DNA from: Rugamonas aquatica
GTDB taxonomy: Bacteria > Pseudomonadota > Gammaproteobacteria > Burkholderiales > Burkholderiaceae_D
Reading direction: 5' to 3'
Length of the DNA stretch: 64,000 bases
Assembly: GCF_009380215.1 (NCBI RefSeq)
Contig: NZ_WHUG01000020.1
Coordinates: 1 to 64,000, forward strand
Below are positions 51,790 to 60,242 of the stretch, one piece after another; the first letter of the stretch is position 1, and every line of letters starts with the position of its first letter. The notes below the pieces were generated by a model that had not been told where the DNA came from, did no database searches, and worked only from the letters and a program-made list of their open reading frames with translations. The translations under genes were made by a program, and so were the position numbers.

Positions 51790-52518
51790 CTACTCCAGCA
51801 CGGCGCCGCGCGCGCTGATGCGCAGGCGTTCGGGGTCGGCGCCCAGCACCAGCTTGAGGTTCTCGCGGGCGGCCGCGCGCAGATTGGCTTGCTGCGTCGG
51901 TTGCGGCGTCTGCTGCAGCGATTTCTGCGCCAGCGCCATGAAGGTGCCGACCATCGCGCTTTGCTCGTACAGATTGCGCAGCGACGCGGCGCTCTGCTGC
52001 TTGAAGCTGCCTGCCAATCGCGGATGGTTGCGCATCTGCCTGGCGACTGCGGCGAACTCCTCGTCCGCCACTTCGGTGTCGCGCATGGCCATGTAGTTGC
52101 CGACCACGAAAGCCGCGATCGCGCCACCGACATCGTTGCGCGACCAGCCCATCTTGGCCTCAATCTTCTGGTAGACCTCCATGCTGTCCTGGTAGGCCTG
52201 CGCCATCGGCGCGCGCTGCGCCGCAGGGAAGCGCTGCGCCAACTCCTGGGCGTTGCGCTGCACGGCGGGCGGCGCCTCGGCGCGCAGCGGCGCGGGGGCG
52301 GACGCCGGGGCCGATTTCTTGTCGCCGGGCGTGGCGGCGTCGATCATGTTCAGGTTGTGTATCGTCGCCAGCTGGATGAAATTGGACATCGGCACGCCGT
52401 AGGTCGCGTAGTCCTGTCCCAACCATTGGGCCTGCGCCGGCCAGGCCGTCAGCAGCAAAGCCGCCGACGCCGCACCGGCCAGCAGGCGGCGCGCAGCGGT
52501 GAAGTCGTGTGTATTCAT
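51790..52518 (-). CDS. Secreted protein of unknown function
   Basis: 242 aa with a signal peptide (LLAGAASAALLLTAWPAQA), a short conserved stretch (YATYGVPMSNFIQLATIHNLNMID), an Ala/Pro linker and a helical C-terminal domain (GWSRNDVGGAIAAFVVGNYMAMRDTEV; LYEQSAMVGTFMALAQKSL). I have seen similar proteins only as uncharacterised; a DUF6683-type assignment is possible but not verified. Sits alone between DUF418 copy A and the helicase. Confidence 0.75.
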   Translation of the reverse strand: MNTHDFTAARRLLAGAASAALLLTAWPAQAQWLGQDYATYGVPMSNFIQLATIHNLNMIDAATPGDKKSAPASAPAPLRAEAPPAVQRNAQELAQRFPAAQRAPMAQAYQDSMEVYQKIEAKMGWSRNDVGGAIAAFVVGNYMAMRDTEVADEEFAAVARQMRNHPRLAGSFKQQSAASLRNLYEQSAMVGTFMALAQKSLQQTPQPTQQANLRAAARENLKLVLGADPERLRISARGAVLE

Positions 52519-52587
52519 GCAGTCCTCCTCTCGGATCGATGCATGAATATTATCAAGTGAACACCGAGCGCAGCGCCCGGTACGCGC

Positions 52588-54567
52588 TTAGCGGCGGAAC
52601 CTTTTCGGCTGCCGTTTGCGGGCGGCGGAGTTTTGATCCTGCAGCATCGCGTCCACGCGCTCGGACGCCAGGCGCGACAGCTGCTGCGCCAGCACCGTGT
52701 CCGGGAAGTAGTCGGGCTGGCGGTAGGCCAGCCAGGCGTAGGCCGAATACAGGCGGCACGCATCCTCCACCTCCTGCAGCGACAGGTAGTGCAGCGGCGC
52801 CTGCTCCAGCTTCAGGTGCGTGATCTTCTTGGCCGCCAGCGAGGTGGCCCAGTGCTCCCACGCGCGCTGCAACGACGGCACCTTGGACGAGATCGGCACC
52901 AGCGACAGCGCGAACTTCTCGGCCACCGTCAGCGCCAGCGTGTCCAGCCAGGCGGCGCGTTCGAACTGGTCTTCGGTGATGCGCGGGTAGAAGAAGCCGT
53001 CCGGCACATCGATATTGTGGACGAAACGCTTGAGCAGCTTGGCCAGCGCATGCTCGTTGGTGACGGACGAAATCCGGTGCAGATGTTCCAGCGTCGGCGC
53101 CACGGCGAAGCCGGTGGTCTTCAGCGGCACCGGCTTTTCCGCCATCAGCGAGCGCATCACGTTGTGCGTCTCATTGTCGTAGCCGGCCACCAGGCCTTCC
53201 TCGTGCACGCCGAAGCGCCCCGCCCGGCCGGCGATCTGGCGCGCCAGCGCGGCCGGGATTTCTTCCTCTTCATAGCCGTTGTACTTGACCGAGGTGGTCA
53301 TGACGATGCGGGCGATCGGCATGTTCAGTCCCATCGCGATTGCATCCGTGCCCACCACCACATCGGCGGCGCCGTCGCGGAAACGCTGGGCCTGCGCGCG
53401 CCGCACTTCCGGCGACAGATTGCCGTAGACGGTGGCCACCGACAGGCCCAGCTCCGTCACCATGTCGCGCCACATCAGCACCTCGCGGCGCGAGAAGCAG
53501 ATCACCGCATCGCCACGGCGCAGATTGCTCAGCTTGCGCACGGCGGTCGGCTCCATCGACAGCGGGCCTTTGCGCTTGAGCACATGCACTTCAAGCTCGC
53601 ACTCCAGCCGCGCAGCCAGCACCTCGATGGCGCGGCGCGCTTCCGGTGCGCCCACCAAGTAGACGACGTGGGCCGGCGCGCCGCACACGGCGGCGGTCCA
53701 GGCGGAGCCGCGGTCGCGGTCGGCCAGCATCTGGATTTCATCGATCACGGCGACATCGACCGGCGTGCGCGTGTCCAGCATTTCCACCGTGCTGGCCACG
53801 TGGGTGGCGCCCGCCACCAGGCGACGTTCCTCGCCCGTCACCAGGCTGACGGCCAGCGGCTTGCCGTGCGCCTCCATGCCCTGCAGGCGCTCGTAGTTTT
53901 CCAGCGCCAGCAGACGCAAGGGCGCCAGGTAGACGCCGCTTGGCGCCTTGGCCAGCGCTTCGATCGCCTGGTGGGTCTTGCCGGAATTGGTCGGGCCCAG
54001 CAGCGCGATGAACTTGCGCTTGATGCGCCGCGCCACCTCGAACGAGGCCGGGTATTCGGCCAGGTTGATGCTCTGGCGGGTGCGTTCGGCGTGCTGCTCC
54101 TCCATGTCGCGCTCGACCGCGTGCTCCAGGCGCTGGCGGATGCGGTCGAAAACGATGCCGGCCGGCTCGGAAATGAGCATCTCCGCCAGCGCGCCCAGGA
54201 AGGGTTGGGCGTCGAGACCGCAATCGTCGCAGGCATCGGCCATTTCCTGTACGAAGGCTTGCACGTAGCCGCGCAGCTCGGCGGCGACGGCGTCGCTGGC
54301 GCGCTCCATCAGCAGCTGGGAGCGCACACCCGGATCCATCTTGCGCCACTTGGACGACTTGGCCAGCACGCCCTGCGCCGGCACCAGGTCGTAGGGCACT
54401 TCCAGGCCAGCATACTTGACCACGCCGCGCAGCCGCAGGAAGACGCGGCCTTCCTGTCGCGCCAGCACCACACCTTTGTCGGCCAGGCCGAGGCGGCGCA
54501 TCAAGTCGTCATCTTCGCCCTGATCGCTGTCGGGGGCGGTAGAGTGCGGCGCGGGGGAGGAAGTCAT
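52588..54567 (-). CDS. Suv3-type DExH RNA helicase
   Basis: 659 aa. Walker A GPTNSGKT (191-198), motif II DEIQM (276-280), motif V GTDAIAMGLNM and motif VI QIAGRAGRFG, followed by a Suv3-like C-terminal helical region. The GPTNSGKTH and DEIQ signatures are those of the Suv3 (SUPV3L1) lineage, which in mitochondria unwinds RNA for the degradosome, rather than RhlB/DEAD-box types. The N-terminal 160 residues are a bacterial extension. A role in RNA decay is inferred. It starts just beside the TM2-gene remnant. Confidence 0.9.
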   Translation of the reverse strand: MTSSPAPHSTAPDSDQGEDDDLMRRLGLADKGVVLARQEGRVFLRLRGVVKYAGLEVPYDLVPAQGVLAKSSKWRKMDPGVRSQLLMERASDAVAAELRGYVQAFVQEMADACDDCGLDAQPFLGALAEMLISEPAGIVFDRIRQRLEHAVERDMEEQHAERTRQSINLAEYPASFEVARRIKRKFIALLGPTNSGKTHQAIEALAKAPSGVYLAPLRLLALENYERLQGMEAHGKPLAVSLVTGEERRLVAGATHVASTVEMLDTRTPVDVAVIDEIQMLADRDRGSAWTAAVCGAPAHVVYLVGAPEARRAIEVLAARLECELEVHVLKRKGPLSMEPTAVRKLSNLRRGDAVICFSRREVLMWRDMVTELGLSVATVYGNLSPEVRRAQAQRFRDGAADVVVGTDAIAMGLNMPIARIVMTTSVKYNGYEEEEIPAALARQIAGRAGRFGVHEEGLVAGYDNETHNVMRSLMAEKPVPLKTTGFAVAPTLEHLHRISSVTNEHALAKLLKRFVHNIDVPDGFFYPRITEDQFERAAWLDTLALTVAEKFALSLVPISSKVPSLQRAWEHWATSLAAKKITHLKLEQAPLHYLSLQEVEDACRLYSAYAWLAYRQPDYFPDTVLAQQLSRLASERVDAMLQDQNSAARKRQPKRFRR

Positions 54568-54602
54568 GGATGGGTACTCGGATGGATGGGCTGGAATTTT
54601 AG

Positions 54603-54868
54603 CAGATCGTTTGCCCGCACTGCGGCGCTCCGCAACATGCCTCGGGCGCTTCCGGCCCGCGTTCGGACAAGGATTACGTCGTCACCGTGCTGCTGTGCTT
54701 TTCCTGGGTTTCCTGGGCGTGCACCGCTTTTACGTCGGTAAAATCGGCACCGGCATTCTGATGCTGCTGACTTTCGGCGGTTTCGGCATCTGGGCGCTGA
54801 TCGACTTTATTATGGTCGTGCTGGGCAGCTTCACCGATAGCGACGGCCTGAAAATCACCAATCGCTGA
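54603..54868 (+). pseudogene. TM2-domain protein gene, frameshifted
   Basis: Two frames together encode one TM2 protein. The first frame reads IVCPHCGAPQ (zinc knuckle) ... DKDYVVTVLLCF; the second gives FLGFLGVHRFYVGKIGTG through LIDFIMVVLGSFTDSDG. The switch falls in a run of four T at 54699-54702; five T would restore CFFLGFLGVHRFY. The position where a start is expected is TAG (54600-54602). The intact open frame from 54566 (MDGYSDG...) joins an unrelated N-terminus to the TM2 part. Either a decayed gene or a homopolymer sequencing error. A terminator follows at 54880. Confidence 0.8.
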
Positions 54869-54879
54869 TACTCCTCTCT

Positions 54880-54909
54880 TCGGCAGGATTTTGTTTTTCC
54901 TGCCGATTT
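54880..54909 (+). terminator. Hairpin terminator after the TM2 gene
   Basis: Stem TCGGCAGGA / TCCTGCCGA with loop TTTTGTTTT, then TTTC. Confidence 0.6.
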
Positions 54910-54960
54910 CTGGCACCATAGTCCGGTTTACACCGCCGCCGTGCCAGAAATCTCCCCGCC

Positions 54961-55557
54961 ATGCCCTATTCCATCGCCGCAGCCGTTCACAGCGAATTGC
55001 TGATTAAAAAAAGCCGCTTTATTGCCTGCGTTCAGCCGATGACCGACCGTAGTGCCGCGCAAAAAGTGGTGGCGGAATTGTGGGCGCAACATCCGGGCGC
55101 CGCCCACGTTTGCTGGGCATTATTAGCCGGCGGCCAATCTGCGGCTGTGGATGATGGAGAACCCAGCGGCACCGCCGGCCGTCCCATGCTCGATGTATTA
55201 CGCCACCAGGATTTGGAAGGCGTATTGGCGACCGTGGTTCGTTATTTCGGCGGCGTTAAATTGGGGGCAGGCGGATTGGTGCGGGCTTATACCGACAGCG
55301 TGGCCCAGGCATTATTAAAGTCCGAAAAAATCGCGATTATCAAATTGCATTATCTGACCTGCACCGCACCCTATGCGATGGAAGGCATGGTGCGGCGTGA
55401 AATTGAAATGGCCGGCGCCCATCTCGATAACGTCACCCATTCCGACGAGGTGAGGTTCGAATTCAGCCTGGCCGACAGCGCCGCCGCGCAATTAATCAGC
55501 CGATTGAATGAGGCCGGCCACGGCCGCATTCAATGGATCGCTCCCGACGACGAATAA
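54961..55557 (+). CDS. yigZ: YigZ/IMPACT family protein
   Basis: 198 aa. The N-terminal UPF0029/IMPACT domain contains SRFIACVQPMTDRSAAQKVV, HVCWALLAGG, DDGEPSGTAGRPML and VVRYFGGVKLGAGGLVRAYTDSV; a smaller C-terminal domain follows. Function is uncertain; members are linked to translation control in eukaryotes and to nucleic-acid binding in bacteria. Codons are more AT-rich (TTA, ATT) than in most of the window. Convergent with DUF418 copy B. Confidence 0.95.
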   Translation: MPYSIAAAVHSELLIKKSRFIACVQPMTDRSAAQKVVAELWAQHPGAAHVCWALLAGGQSAAVDDGEPSGTAGRPMLDVLRHQDLEGVLATVVRYFGGVKLGAGGLVRAYTDSVAQALLKSEKIAIIKLHYLTCTAPYAMEGMVRREIEMAGAHLDNVTHSDEVRFEFSLADSAAAQLISRLNEAGHGRIQWIAPDDE

Positions 55558-55589
55558 GCCGTTCCACAGCCTTCGCCGCCGTTCGTCCT

Positions 55590-56795
55590 TCACAAGCTGT
55601 TTTTTGGTATATTCGCGCCAATATTTGGCACGGCTTCACTATGAGCACCGATCCAGGTGGCTTTGTGCCACAGCGTTTCGAGCGGTCCCTGCTTGTGACG
55701 GCGCAGCCACCAGGCGCTGAACTGCCTTTGTAGCAGCGCCAGTACCAGCCCGATAGCCAGCGCGAAACTGGCGCCGGTATATTGGTACATGCCGAGGCCG
55801 AAACCATAATATATCGACGTGCCGACGATGGATTGCACCACATAACTGGTCAAGCTCATGCGCCCTAATGGCGAGAATATGCCCAGCCAATTGCCGGAAT
55901 AAGACAACAGCGTAAAACCGGACACCAGCACCGCCATGAAAGCCACATTGGACCACGAGGTCACAATCACCAATAACGGCCGGCGCAGCGCAGCGCCGAT
56001 ATGCCAGGCTTCAGGCCATGTTTTCAGCAGATACAGCGGAATAAACGCCAGCACCGCTATCGCCAGTGTTTTACGCCAGAATAGGCGATGGGAATCGGAT
56101 GGAATAAACAGCGATTTTCTACCGGCCAGCATACCGAGCATGAACAAACCGGGGATTTGGAATATCCGTCCATTTTCCCAACTCCACAGGATCACGCCGA
56201 TTTTCCCGTTGGTTAAATTCCCGTACCAGACATCCCATGCGGAACCATGCGCCATATATTTTTCAGCGCGGCCGAAATACGCCCAGGATGCGGGATCGGC
56301 CAGTTTCTCGTCTGGCGCCGGCAGCGCCTGGAAAAACTCTATCCACGCATGCGGTTGCAGCAATAAGAATATGGCGATGGTGAATACCACGCCGCTGCGC
56401 AGCCGGGCCACCGGTATCAGCGCCAGGCCCAATACAGCGTAAATGCTGAGGATATCGCCGTGATAAAACATGGAATTAAACAGGCCGAATCCCAGCAATA
56501 ACACCATGCGCCAGGCAAAGCGGGCGCGGAAATCTTCGCCGCGCTGCTCCCGCCTGTGGTCCTGCAAATAGAACGTCAAGCCGAACAGCAGCGCGAAGAT
56601 CGCGTAGGACTTGCCGCCGAACAGGAAGAACAGGCTGTCCCAGATCATCTTGTCCACCGCCATCAGCCAGGCCGGCAATCCAGACGGGACAAAGTAGAAA
56701 TCAAAGTGTTCGATATTGTGCAGAAGCATGATCGAGACGATGGCGAAGCCACGCAATGCATCGATCGCATCCAGACGGGAAGAGTTGGCGTTCAT
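55590..56795 (-). CDS. DUF418 family membrane protein (copy B)
   Basis: 401 aa with about ten membrane segments. N-terminus DAIDALRGFAIVSIMLLHNIEHFDF and C-terminal DUF418 block (GRMSLTSYVVQSIVGTSIYYGFGLGMYQ ... QFSAWWLRRHKQGPLETLWHK). It has a longer periplasmic loop than copy A at 50585 and a lower GC content. Function unknown; it lies between YigZ and a hybrid kinase. Confidence 0.92.
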   Translation of the reverse strand: MNANSSRLDAIDALRGFAIVSIMLLHNIEHFDFYFVPSGLPAWLMAVDKMIWDSLFFLFGGKSYAIFALLFGLTFYLQDHRREQRGEDFRARFAWRMVLLLGFGLFNSMFYHGDILSIYAVLGLALIPVARLRSGVVFTIAIFLLLQPHAWIEFFQALPAPDEKLADPASWAYFGRAEKYMAHGSAWDVWYGNLTNGKIGVILWSWENGRIFQIPGLFMLGMLAGRKSLFIPSDSHRLFWRKTLAIAVLAFIPLYLLKTWPEAWHIGAALRRPLLVIVTSWSNVAFMAVLVSGFTLLSYSGNWLGIFSPLGRMSLTSYVVQSIVGTSIYYGFGLGMYQYTGASFALAIGLVLALLQRQFSAWWLRRHKQGPLETLWHKATWIGAHSEAVPNIGANIPKNSL

Positions 56796-56859
56796 GATGT
56801 TCCATCAACCTTGACAAAAGTGAATAGAGTGCCAAGTATAAATGGAAACGTTACCAATG

Positions 56860-59175
56860 CTATGGATTTTTAGCGGCGGCGCAGTATTTGGCCACCATCG
56901 CGACCATGTCCTCGAACTCGATGGGCTTGGAAATGAAGTCGTCGACGCCGGCGGCGCGGCATTCGTCGCGCTCCGCTTCCAGCACATTGGCCGTCAGCGC
57001 CAGGATGGGCAGGCTGGTGTGGCCCTGCGCGCGCAGCAGGCGGGTGGCTTCGTTGCCGTCCATGACCGGCATTTGCATATCCATCAGCACCGCATCATAG
57101 GGCGGGCCATCCGCCACCCGGTCCACGCCTTCGCGGCCGTTGCCGGCCACATCGACGTGGGCGCCCTCCAGTTCCAGCAGCGCGGAGGCGACTTGCTGGT
57201 TGAGCGGATTGTCCTCCACCAGCAGCAGCCTCAGTCCCGCCAGCCGCTGCACCGGCGGCGCGGCGGCCTCCGGCGCCGACGCGGCCGCCGACAGCGCCGT
57301 CCTGCCGCCGCCCTGCACCGGCGCCATCCCGCGCAGCGCCTCGTACACCATGGCCGGCGTCAGCGGCTTCATCAGCACCAAGTCCAGTACCCCGGCCTGC
57401 TCCCGCATGCGCTGGTGCAGCGCGTGCGAACGTTCGACATTGGCCAGCGCGACGAAGGCCGCGCCCGTGTCTGCGCGCAGCCGCAGCATCGCATCCCAGT
57501 CGTCCACGCCGTCGAGCAGCACCAGTTCATACGCCGCCCCGGGGCGCGCCAGCTGCTGCGCTGCCGCCGCCATGTCGGCCACGCAATCGGCCTGGCCGCC
57601 CAGGCCCTCTATCATCGCTTGCAACAGCTGGCGCGATTGCTCGCCCGCGCTGACCAGCAAGACCCGCACCGGCAAGGCCGCGCGCGCCGGCCCCTGCGCG
57701 CTGCGGCCGTAGGTGATCGCGAACGCGAACGTGCTGCCGACGCCGGGCGTGCTCTCCACCCGCAGTTCGCCGCCCATCAGGCGCACCAGCCGCTGGCTGA
57801 TCGCCAGGCCGAGGCCGGTGCCGCCGAAGCGCCGCGTGGTCGAGCTCTCCGCCTGCGTGAAGGAATCGAAGATGCTGCTCTGCTGCTCCGGGGCGATGCC
57901 GATGCCGGTGTCGCGCACCGAGAAGTGCAGCCGCACCTGGAGCGCGTCGGCATACTGCAGCTTGACGCCCACCACCACCGAACCGCGCTCGGTGAACTTG
58001 ATGGCGTTGCCGGCCAGGTTGACCAGCACCTGGTTGAGCCGCAGCTCGTCGCCCACCACGTCCAGCGGCAGCGCGGGATCGAGATCGAACAGCACCTCGA
58101 CCGGCTTGCCCTGCACGCTGGTGCCGAGTATCAGCGCCAGGTTGCGCAGCATCTGCTCCAGGTTGAACGGCACCTGCTCCAGCACCAGCTTGCCCGTTTC
58201 GACCTTGGAGAAATCCAGGATGTCGTTGAGGATGCCCAGCAGCGAATGCGCCGCCGCATAAGTCTTGTCGACATAGTCGCGTTGCTGCGCGCTCAGCGCC
58301 GTCAGCCGCAGCAAGTGCTGCATGCCGAGGATGCCGTTCATCGGCGTGCGGATCTCGTGGCTCATGGTGGCCAGGAACTGGCTTTTCACGCGCGTCGCGG
58401 TCTCGGCGCGGTTGCGCTCGACCAGCACCGCATCGCGTTCGCGCAACAGCTCCTCGGTGCGCTCGCGCACGCGCGCCTCCAGCGTCTCGCGGCCTTGCAT
58501 TATCACCTGCGACATGTGGTTGAACGCGCGCGTGGCCTGGGCGATCTCGTCGTCGCCCACCACCTCCAGCTGGCCGCCCAGCTGGCCGGCCGCGATCATC
58601 TGCGCACCGTGCGTGAACTGGGCGATCTGGCGTATCAGATAGCGCCCCAGCAGCAGCGAGAACAAGGCCACCAGCGCCATCTCCAGCGCGGCCAGCGACA
58701 GGCTCCAGCGCCGCGCCTCGGCCAGCGTCTGCTCCAGGCTGGCGACATCGAGGCCGATACGCACGCTGCCGTAATTGACGCCGCCCACCGTCACCGGACT
58801 GGCGACGGCGAACATGCCGTCGCTGGCCTCGTCCAGCGTGGCGTGCGGCACGAAGGGCCGGTCCAGCGCCGCCTGCTGCCCGGCCTCGGCCAGCACGCGC
58901 TGCTCGGCGTCGAGCACCTGCGCATACAAGGTGCCCTCGGTGCCGCTGAGCTGGCGCGCGAACGACTGCAAGCTCTCCAGGTCGTGGCCGATGACGGCGT
59001 CGCGCGACATGGCGGCGAAAGTCTCGGCCGTCACGCGCGCGTGGCGCAGCACCTGCTGCTCGTTGGACTCGCGCAGGAAATGCAGCACGCTGAACACCAG
59101 CACGCCCAGCAGCAGCGCCTCGATCAGCGCGATGCCGAGGATGGTCTTGGCGCGAAAACTCAATGCCACACGCAT
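56860..59175 (-). CDS. Hybrid sensor histidine kinase (HisKA-HATPase-REC-REC)
   Basis: 771 aa from ATG 59175. Layout: membrane segment (about 12-34), periplasmic sensor domain (about 35-160), second membrane segment (about 158-178), HAMP, HisKA with phospho-His H273 (MSHEIRTPMNG), HATPase_c (VNLAGNAIKFTERG; DTGIGI; GGTGLGLAISQRLV), a degenerate receiver (VLLVSAGEQSRQLLQ, lacking the acidic pair) and an intact C-terminal receiver (LLLVEDNPLNQQVASALL, D699). No HPt domain. The start is one base after the stop of the PhnD-like gene, so the two are coupled. This suggests a binding-protein-dependent sensor. Confidence 0.95.
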   Translation of the reverse strand: MRVALSFRAKTILGIALIEALLLGVLVFSVLHFLRESNEQQVLRHARVTAETFAAMSRDAVIGHDLESLQSFARQLSGTEGTLYAQVLDAEQRVLAEAGQQAALDRPFVPHATLDEASDGMFAVASPVTVGGVNYGSVRIGLDVASLEQTLAEARRWSLSLAALEMALVALFSLLLGRYLIRQIAQFTHGAQMIAAGQLGGQLEVVGDDEIAQATRAFNHMSQVIMQGRETLEARVRERTEELLRERDAVLVERNRAETATRVKSQFLATMSHEIRTPMNGILGMQHLLRLTALSAQQRDYVDKTYAAAHSLLGILNDILDFSKVETGKLVLEQVPFNLEQMLRNLALILGTSVQGKPVEVLFDLDPALPLDVVGDELRLNQVLVNLAGNAIKFTERGSVVVGVKLQYADALQVRLHFSVRDTGIGIAPEQQSSIFDSFTQAESSTTRRFGGTGLGLAISQRLVRLMGGELRVESTPGVGSTFAFAITYGRSAQGPARAALPVRVLLVSAGEQSRQLLQAMIEGLGGQADCVADMAAAAQQLARPGAAYELVLLDGVDDWDAMLRLRADTGAAFVALANVERSHALHQRMREQAGVLDLVLMKPLTPAMVYEALRGMAPVQGGGRTALSAAASAPEAAAPPVQRLAGLRLLLVEDNPLNQQVASALLELEGAHVDVAGNGREGVDRVADGPPYDAVLMDMQMPVMDGNEATRLLRAQGHTSLPILALTANVLEAERDECRAAGVDDFISKPIEFEDMVAMVAKYCAAAKNP

Positions 59176-59176
59176 G

Positions 59177-60010
59177 CTATTCCTGTATCCGGGCGTCCGC
59201 CGGCGAAATGCCCAGGCGGCGCACATCGTCCCAATCCTGGTCCTGCGCCGCTTCGAAGCCGTCGAAGCCGATCTCGGCGAGCAGCTTGAGCTGCGCCGGT
59301 TCCAGGCTGACCTGCATCATCGCCGCCAGCACGCGGCTGCGCACCGCCGGATCCAGCTGCGGCCGCGTGGCGATCGCGTGCGAGGTGTAGGGTTGGCTGG
59401 TCCACACCACGCGCAGTTCGCGCGAGATGGCGGGGTCCAGCAAGTCCAGCGTGCGCGGCACGCCGCCGCCGGCCGGATACAGGCCCTTGACCACGCCGCG
59501 ATACACCGAATTGTGCGACTTGACGAAAGCCGCCTTGAACGGCAGGTGCTGGCGCTGCATCTCGGCCTGCACCAGCAGCGTCGCGCCGAACGCGGCCGGC
59601 GTCGGGAAGGCCAGCGTGGCGCCGGCCAGGTCTTTCATCTCGCGTACCGGACTGTCCTTGCGCACCACCAGCACGCCCCGGATGCGCTCGCCCTTGGCGC
59701 GCGCCAGCGCGCGGTAGCCGGGCTTGGCGTGATAGATCACGAAATGGTAGGGGTTCATGTAGGCGAAATCGTATTCGCCGGCCGCCAGCCGGCGCTCGAA
59801 GGTCGGCACGTCGGGTGCCGTTGCAAAGCTGAGCTTGATGCCGGATTTTTCGGACAGGGCCGCCAGCACCGGGCTCCAGTTGGCCGCCAGTTGCGACGCC
59901 GATTCCTGCGGCACCACGCCGAAGGTATAGCTGGTCTGCTGCGCGCAGGCCGCCCCGGCCGAAGCCAGCAGCAACAGGGCGGCGTACAGGCGGCGTAATG
60001 GATGAGCCAT
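59177..60010 (-). CDS. PhnD-like periplasmic binding protein (probable sensor partner)
   Basis: 277 aa with a signal peptide (LYAALLLLASAGAACA) and a phosphate/phosphonate/phosphite binding-protein fold: YTFGVVPQESASQLAANWSPVLAALSEKSG; AAGEYDFAYMNPYHFVIY; LAGATLAFPTPAAFGATLL; HNSVYRGVVKGL. No ABC permease or ATPase gene lies nearby; instead it is coupled to the hybrid kinase, whose periplasmic domain it could contact. Such arrangements sense rather than import. The ligand is unknown. Confidence 0.9.
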   Translation of the reverse strand: MAHPLRRLYAALLLLASAGAACAQQTSYTFGVVPQESASQLAANWSPVLAALSEKSGIKLSFATAPDVPTFERRLAAGEYDFAYMNPYHFVIYHAKPGYRALARAKGERIRGVLVVRKDSPVREMKDLAGATLAFPTPAAFGATLLVQAEMQRQHLPFKAAFVKSHNSVYRGVVKGLYPAGGGVPRTLDLLDPAISRELRVVWTSQPYTSHAIATRPQLDPAVRSRVLAAMMQVSLEPAQLKLLAEIGFDGFEAAQDQDWDDVRRLGISPADARIQE

Positions 60011-60242
60011 GAGTCACCTTGGTTCGCGAGAAGACAGGAGCTTCGATCATAGCATAACGCCAACTGTTTAAACGGCATTTGTTGCCTCAAGGTAAATCTT
60101 CATGTATATTAACGAAAATTGAAATATTGCATGACGGGCCGCCCAATCCCCGCGGCCGCCATCTCCCTCCAGGCCGATTCCCGCCTGCGCGTCCTTGCGC
60201 CCTGCAGCGGCACGCGCTTCTACCTTGAGCAACGACAACCAC

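Noticed and set aside
52633..54741. 702-codon open frame antisense to the Suv3-type helicase
   Set aside because: Mirror of a high-GC gene with intact helicase motifs on the other strand; no recognisable domain.
56842..59289. 815-codon open frame antisense to the hybrid kinase
   Set aside because: Arg/His/Gln-rich shadow; the opposite strand carries all kinase motifs.
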